From: Balanoglossus misakiensis
Taxonomy: Eukaryota; Hemichordata
Direction of reading: 5' to 3'
Length of the DNA: 64,000 bases
NCBI GenBank assembly: GCA_040954595.2
Contig: CM082587.2
Location: 11,470,001 to 11,534,000, forward strand
This document shows, piece after piece, positions 59,720-64,000 of this stretch. Positions within the stretch are counted from its first letter, which is position 1, and every line of letters starts with the position of its first letter. Both the position numbers and the translations under genes were made by a program. Below the pieces are notes generated by a model. That model was given only the letters and a program-made list of their open reading frames with translations, searched no databases and was not told the origin of the DNA.

Positions 59720-60106
59720 TGTAAGGACGCCCAGTTCTTAGAGAAACTGAAATATTTAGTCTAGCGCCCTCGCGCTGTGAGTACATTAGCGCATGCGCTT
59801 TTGTTTAGAAAATATCTGGAAAATTCCATGGCGCACATGTGAGGACTTTTGCACAGTTAGCCTGGGGATTTTTGCCAGTTTTCTACGGAAACTTCAACCA
59901 CCGCGACGCATCATCCAGTGCCAGTGTTGTATGTTCAGTCATTAAATGTTCGTGTAAAGTTCCGAGCAGCGTTTTCTGTGACATCTGACAAGGAATGTTC
60001 GTCGGCGATGGTGAGCTCCAGTTAGTTAACGGCAAATACTATAGAACCCTGTGGCCTTTGATGTGAATTAGGGCGCCATTTGAGACGGCACATCGAGGTT
60101 ACTACA
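59720..60106 (+). repeat. BEL 3' LTR, right arm, 387 bp
   Basis: It starts TGTAAGGACGCCC after the tract tttgggggctgg and ends GAGGTTACTACA at the mirrored satellite. It is the reverse-complement partner of 53389-53775. Confidence 0.85.
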
Positions 60107-63100
60107 CTGGTAACGTTGAACAAGTCGATTTTTCTAGGGCCTGGCTCGGCTAAATCTCCGTCACAATATGACAGACACTAGCGTACGTTAGCAACGGTGA
60201 TCAAGTCAGATTTTCTACGGCATGGCTTGGATAAAGCCCCGGCACTCTAGAGCAGAAACACGCGTACAGAGACCACGTTGATCTACTCACATTTCCTTCG
60301 GCCTGGCACGGCTGATGCCCCGGCACTATATATAGGACACAGACTGGCGTAAGTTAACAACGGTAATCACGTCGGGTTTCCTACGGCCTGGCTCAGATGA
60401 AGCCCCGGCACTCTAGAGCAGAAACAGGCGTACAGTGACCACGTTGATCAAGTCAGATTTCCTACGGCGTGACTCGGCTGGTGCACCGGCTCTATATGAC
60501 ACAGACTGGCGTAAGTTATCAACGGTGATTACGTCGGATTTCCTACGGCATGGTTTAGCTGAAGCCCCGGCACTTCAGAGCGGAAACACGCGTACATTGA
60601 CCACGATGATCAAGTCAGATCTCCTACGGCCTGGCTCGACTAAAACCCCGGCACACCATGACAGACACTAGCGTTCGTTAGCAACGGTGATCAAGTCGGA
60701 TTTCCTTCGGCCTGGCTCTGCAAAAGACCCGACACATTAGTACAGAGACGTTGGCTAAGTCGGGCAAACCGAAGAGGGAAAGTCACAGCGGGTCAACACT
60801 CGACATTTGTTCGGGTAGGACTGCATTATTGCCTGTCAATTTATAGAGAAAGCCCGAATTTAACCAGGGCGTTTCAAACACCGACGTTATTTGGGGGCAC
60901 GGCCTGCAGTACTGCCGGGTAAGCTGACATCGGCGTACCGCATATAATGTAGGGGGGGGGGGGGGGGACAGAACGATTCAATACTACATTTATTAGATAT
61001 CAGCTAATTTTAGACAATCATCTAAAATCTAAATCAGTTTTTCATATTTGGATATCTGATGATGTATGAAATTTCCAATATATGTAAAAATGGTGCTGAT
61101 TATAAAAAATGCACTCTGAATGAGCTGATTTAATACAAAAATTGCGTTTTATTCGTTTTTGCACCAAAAAGGTCATTTTTAGGCAAAACATTCTTTATTT
61201 TTTTAATTCGGTGGCCTGATCATATATAAGCAATTGCTTGCATGTTAAAAGTTTTTATGACTTTTAAAAGCAGTGACACTGGCGGCATTCAACACGAAAA
61301 TAACAATTTTAACCACAATTTGGTCAAAATGGTAAATTTTTGAAAATTACAAAAAATACCTGTTTTCTACATTTTCGGAAATCTGATGGAGTATAGAATG
61401 CTCTTCGTATATATATATCGATACAAATTCCACAAAAGACCGTCTAATTTGGCTTACTGCATACAAAATTGCGTTTTACCAAATTTTCCTTGAAAATGTC
61501 ATTTTTAGAAAAATAAAATAAAAAAACCTTCGTTCTTCGAATTTGGTGCCCTGATCATATATGACATGTTGATTGTATGTTAAAACTTTCCACCACTCCA
61601 AAAATGCAGAGATATTGACGGAATTCAAGAAAAAATAGCCATTTTGGCCATATTTTGACAAAATGGTACATTTTTAAAAAATCATAAAAAATAAACTCTT
61701 TTCTTCATTTTCGGAAATATTATGGAGCATGAAGTGTCGTTCTCTTGTAAAAAGTGCTGCAAATTCCAGAAAATGTGGTATAATTTGAATCACCCAAGAC
61801 AAAATTACCATTTTCGACTTGTTTTCGAAAAATTGTCTTTTTTAAAAAATAAATAAGAATAAATTCTTTTCTTAGTTTCAAACGGGTAGAGATACTTTCC
61901 ACACGGGTTTCCTAACATTGAATTCCCGTTCATCAACTCAGATTTCCTACAGCATAAGTCGGCTAAAACCCTGACACTCTAGAGCAGAAACAGTTGCACA
62001 CTGATAACGCTGAACAAGTCGATTTTACTACGGCCTGGCTCGGCTAAATCTCGTCACAATATGACAGACACTAGCGTACGTTAGCAACGGTGATCAAGTC
62101 AGATTTTCAACGGCATGGGTTGGATAAAGCCCCGGCACTCTAGAGCAGAAACACGCGTACAGAGACCACGTTGATCAAGTCTGATCTCCTACGGCTTGGC
62201 TCGACTAAAACCCCGGCACACTATGACAGACACTAGCGTTCGTTAGCAACGTTGATCAAGTCAGATTTCCTACGGCATGGCTTTGCTAAAGCCCTGACAC
62301 TCTAGAGCAGAAACACGCGTACAGAGACCACGTTGATCTACTCACATTTCCTTCGGCCTGGCACGGCTGATGCCCCGGCACTATATATAGGACACAGACT
62401 GGCGTAAGTTAACAACGGTAATCACGTCGGGTTTCCTACGGCCTGGCTCAGCTGAAGCCCCGGCACTCTAGAGCAGAAACAGGCGTACATTGACCACGTT
62501 GATCAAGTCAGATTTCCTACGGCGTGACTCGGCTGGTGCACCGGCTCTATATGACACAGACTGGCGTAAGTTATCAACGGTGATTACGTCGGATTTCCTA
62601 CGGCCTGGTTTAGCTGAAGCCCCGGCACTTTAGAGCGGAAACACGCGTACATTGACCACGATGATCAAGTCAGATCTCCTACGGCCTGGCTCGACTAAAA
62701 CCCCGGCACACCATGACAGACACTAGCGTTCGTTAGCAACGGTGATCAAGTCGGATTTCCTTCGGCCTGGCTCTGCAAAAGACCCGACACTCTAGTACAA
62801 AGACGTTGGCTAAGTCGGGCAAACCGAAGAGGGAAAGTCACAGCGGGTCAACACTCGACATTTGGTCGGGTAGGACTGCATTATTGCCTGTCAATTTATA
62901 GAGAAAGCCCGAATTTAACCAGGGCGTTCCAAACACCGACGTTAGTTGGGGGCACGGCCTGCAGTACTGCCGGGTAAGCTGACATCGGCGTACCGCATAT
63001 AATGTAAGGGGGGGGGGACAGAACGGTTCAATACTACATTTATTAGATATCAGCTAATTTTGGACAATCATCTAAAATCTAAATCATTTTTTCATATTTG

Positions 63101-64000
63101 GATATCTGATGATGTATGAAATTTCCATTATATGTAAAAATGGTGCTTATTATAAAACATGCACTCTGAATGAACTGATTTAATACAAGATTGCGTTTTA
63201 TTCGTTTTTGCACCAAAAAGGTCATTTTTAGGCAAAACATTCTTTATATTTTTAATTCGGTGACCTGATCATATATAAACAATTGCTTGTATGTTAAAAG
63301 TTTTTATGACTTTTAAAAGCAGTGACACTGGCGGCATTCATCACGAAAATAACAATTTTAGCCACAATTTGGTCAAAATGGTAAATTTTTGAAAATTACA
63401 AAAAATACCTGTTTTCTACATTTTCGGAAATCTGATGGAGTATAGAATGCTCTTCGTATGTATATATCGATACAAATTCCACAAAAGACCGTCTAATTTG
63501 GCTCACTGCAGACAAAATTGCGTTTTACCAAATTTTCCTTGAAAATGTCATTTTTAGAAAAAAAAATAAAAAAACCTTTGTTCTTCGAATTTGGTGCCCT
63601 GATCATATATGACATGTTGATTGTATGTTAAAACTCTCGACCACTCCAAAAATGCAGAGATATTGACGGAATTCAAGAAAAATAGCCATTTTGGCCATAT
63701 TTTGACAAAAATGGTAATTTTTTGAAAAATCATAAAAAATTAACTCTTTTCTTCATTTTCGGAAATATTATGGAGCATGAAGTGTCGTTCTCTTGCAAAA
63801 AGTGCTGCAAATTCCAGAAAAGGCGGTATAATTTGAATCACCCAAGACAAAATTACCATTTTCAACTTTTTTTCGAAAAATTGTCTTTTTTTACAAAATA
63901 AATAAGAATAAATTCTTTTCTTAGTTTCAAACGGGTAGAGATACTTTCCACACGGGTTTTCTAACATTGAATTCCCGTTCATCAACTCAGATTTCCTACA
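60107..64000 (-). repeat. Satellite array in inverted orientation
   Basis: From 60107 to the window end the satellite reads on the minus strand. Close to the palindrome it shares the variant 'ctagggcc' with the left arm, but about 220 bp of 80-bp monomers (one or more dimers) are missing relative to the left side. Further out, around 62.0-62.4 kb, the monomers match the 'gccgttgaaaatctg' class seen at 1-394 and 24.8-31.6 kb. The micro-inversion at 51 kb has no counterpart here. Confidence 0.93.

Larger units (their letters stand above)
53389..60106. mobile_element. Head-to-head inverted duplication of a non-autonomous BEL/Pao retrotransposon
   Basis: The left arm 53389-56431 and right arm 57090-60106 are reverse complements differing by scattered substitutions and one 27-bp deletion. 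The 658-bp spacer 56432-57089 is single copy and holds the protease-side part of Pol in + orientation. Each arm ends in one 387-bp LTR. Neither 5' LTR nor gag is present. The flanking satellite is also mirrored: 'cgttaccag' on the left and its reverse complement on the right. So the duplication includes flank and element together, and this is not two independent insertions. Confidence 0.88.

Overview
This is eukaryotic, transposon-rich, probably heterochromatic DNA from an animal, most likely an aquatic invertebrate. The spliced genes use GT-AG introns. The repeats are metazoan kinds: a Tx1/L1-like LINE, a CR1/L2-like LINE, BEL/Pao LTR elements, a KDZ-class DNA transposon, CACTA and Harbinger. 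A hemichordate, cephalochordate, echinoderm or cnidarian would fit, but the sequence does not settle the species. I found no ordinary single-copy host gene, tRNA, rRNA or CRISPR array.

The backbone is a satellite with a higher-order unit of about 2.05 kb. Each unit joins an AT-rich block of three diverged monomers of roughly 300 bp to a GC-richer block of roughly 80-bp monomers. It lies in + orientation at 1-394, 4593-4960, 24815-31650, 36277-41918, 43350-44945 and 50324-53388, and in inverted orientation at 60107-64000. Everything else has been inserted into this array.

Region by region: 395-4592 is a CACTG-ended CACTA transposon with a small minus-strand gene. 4961-24814 is an outer repeat element of unresolved class with hairpins at both ends. 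Nested in it are a 16.5-kb KDZ transposon (5612-22144) and two related Harbinger MITEs (22521-23030, 23216-24023). 31651-36276 is a 5'-truncated Tx1-like LINE with an intact ORF2. 41919-43349 is a BEL/Pao fragment (integrase end plus probable LTR). 44946-50323 is a CR1-like LINE with ORF1 and ORF2. 53389-60106 is a head-to-head inverted duplication of an integrase-deleted BEL element. The satellite changes orientation exactly there.

The most interesting system is the KDZ transposon. It has perfect 119-bp terminal inverted repeats and a 7-bp direct repeat at its edges. It carries two convergent spliced genes: an 850-residue SWIM/KDZ transposase related to the C-terminal half of HMGXB3-type proteins (7 exons, every splice phase consistent), and a protein with a DNA-binding domain like that of nuclear respiratory factor 1 (NRF1/EWG/P3A2) followed by low-complexity repeats. 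A histone-type 3' stem-loop lies downstream of the transposase on the same strand. I infer that the NRF1-like protein is an accessory DNA-binding factor of the transposon; this is not shown by the sequence.
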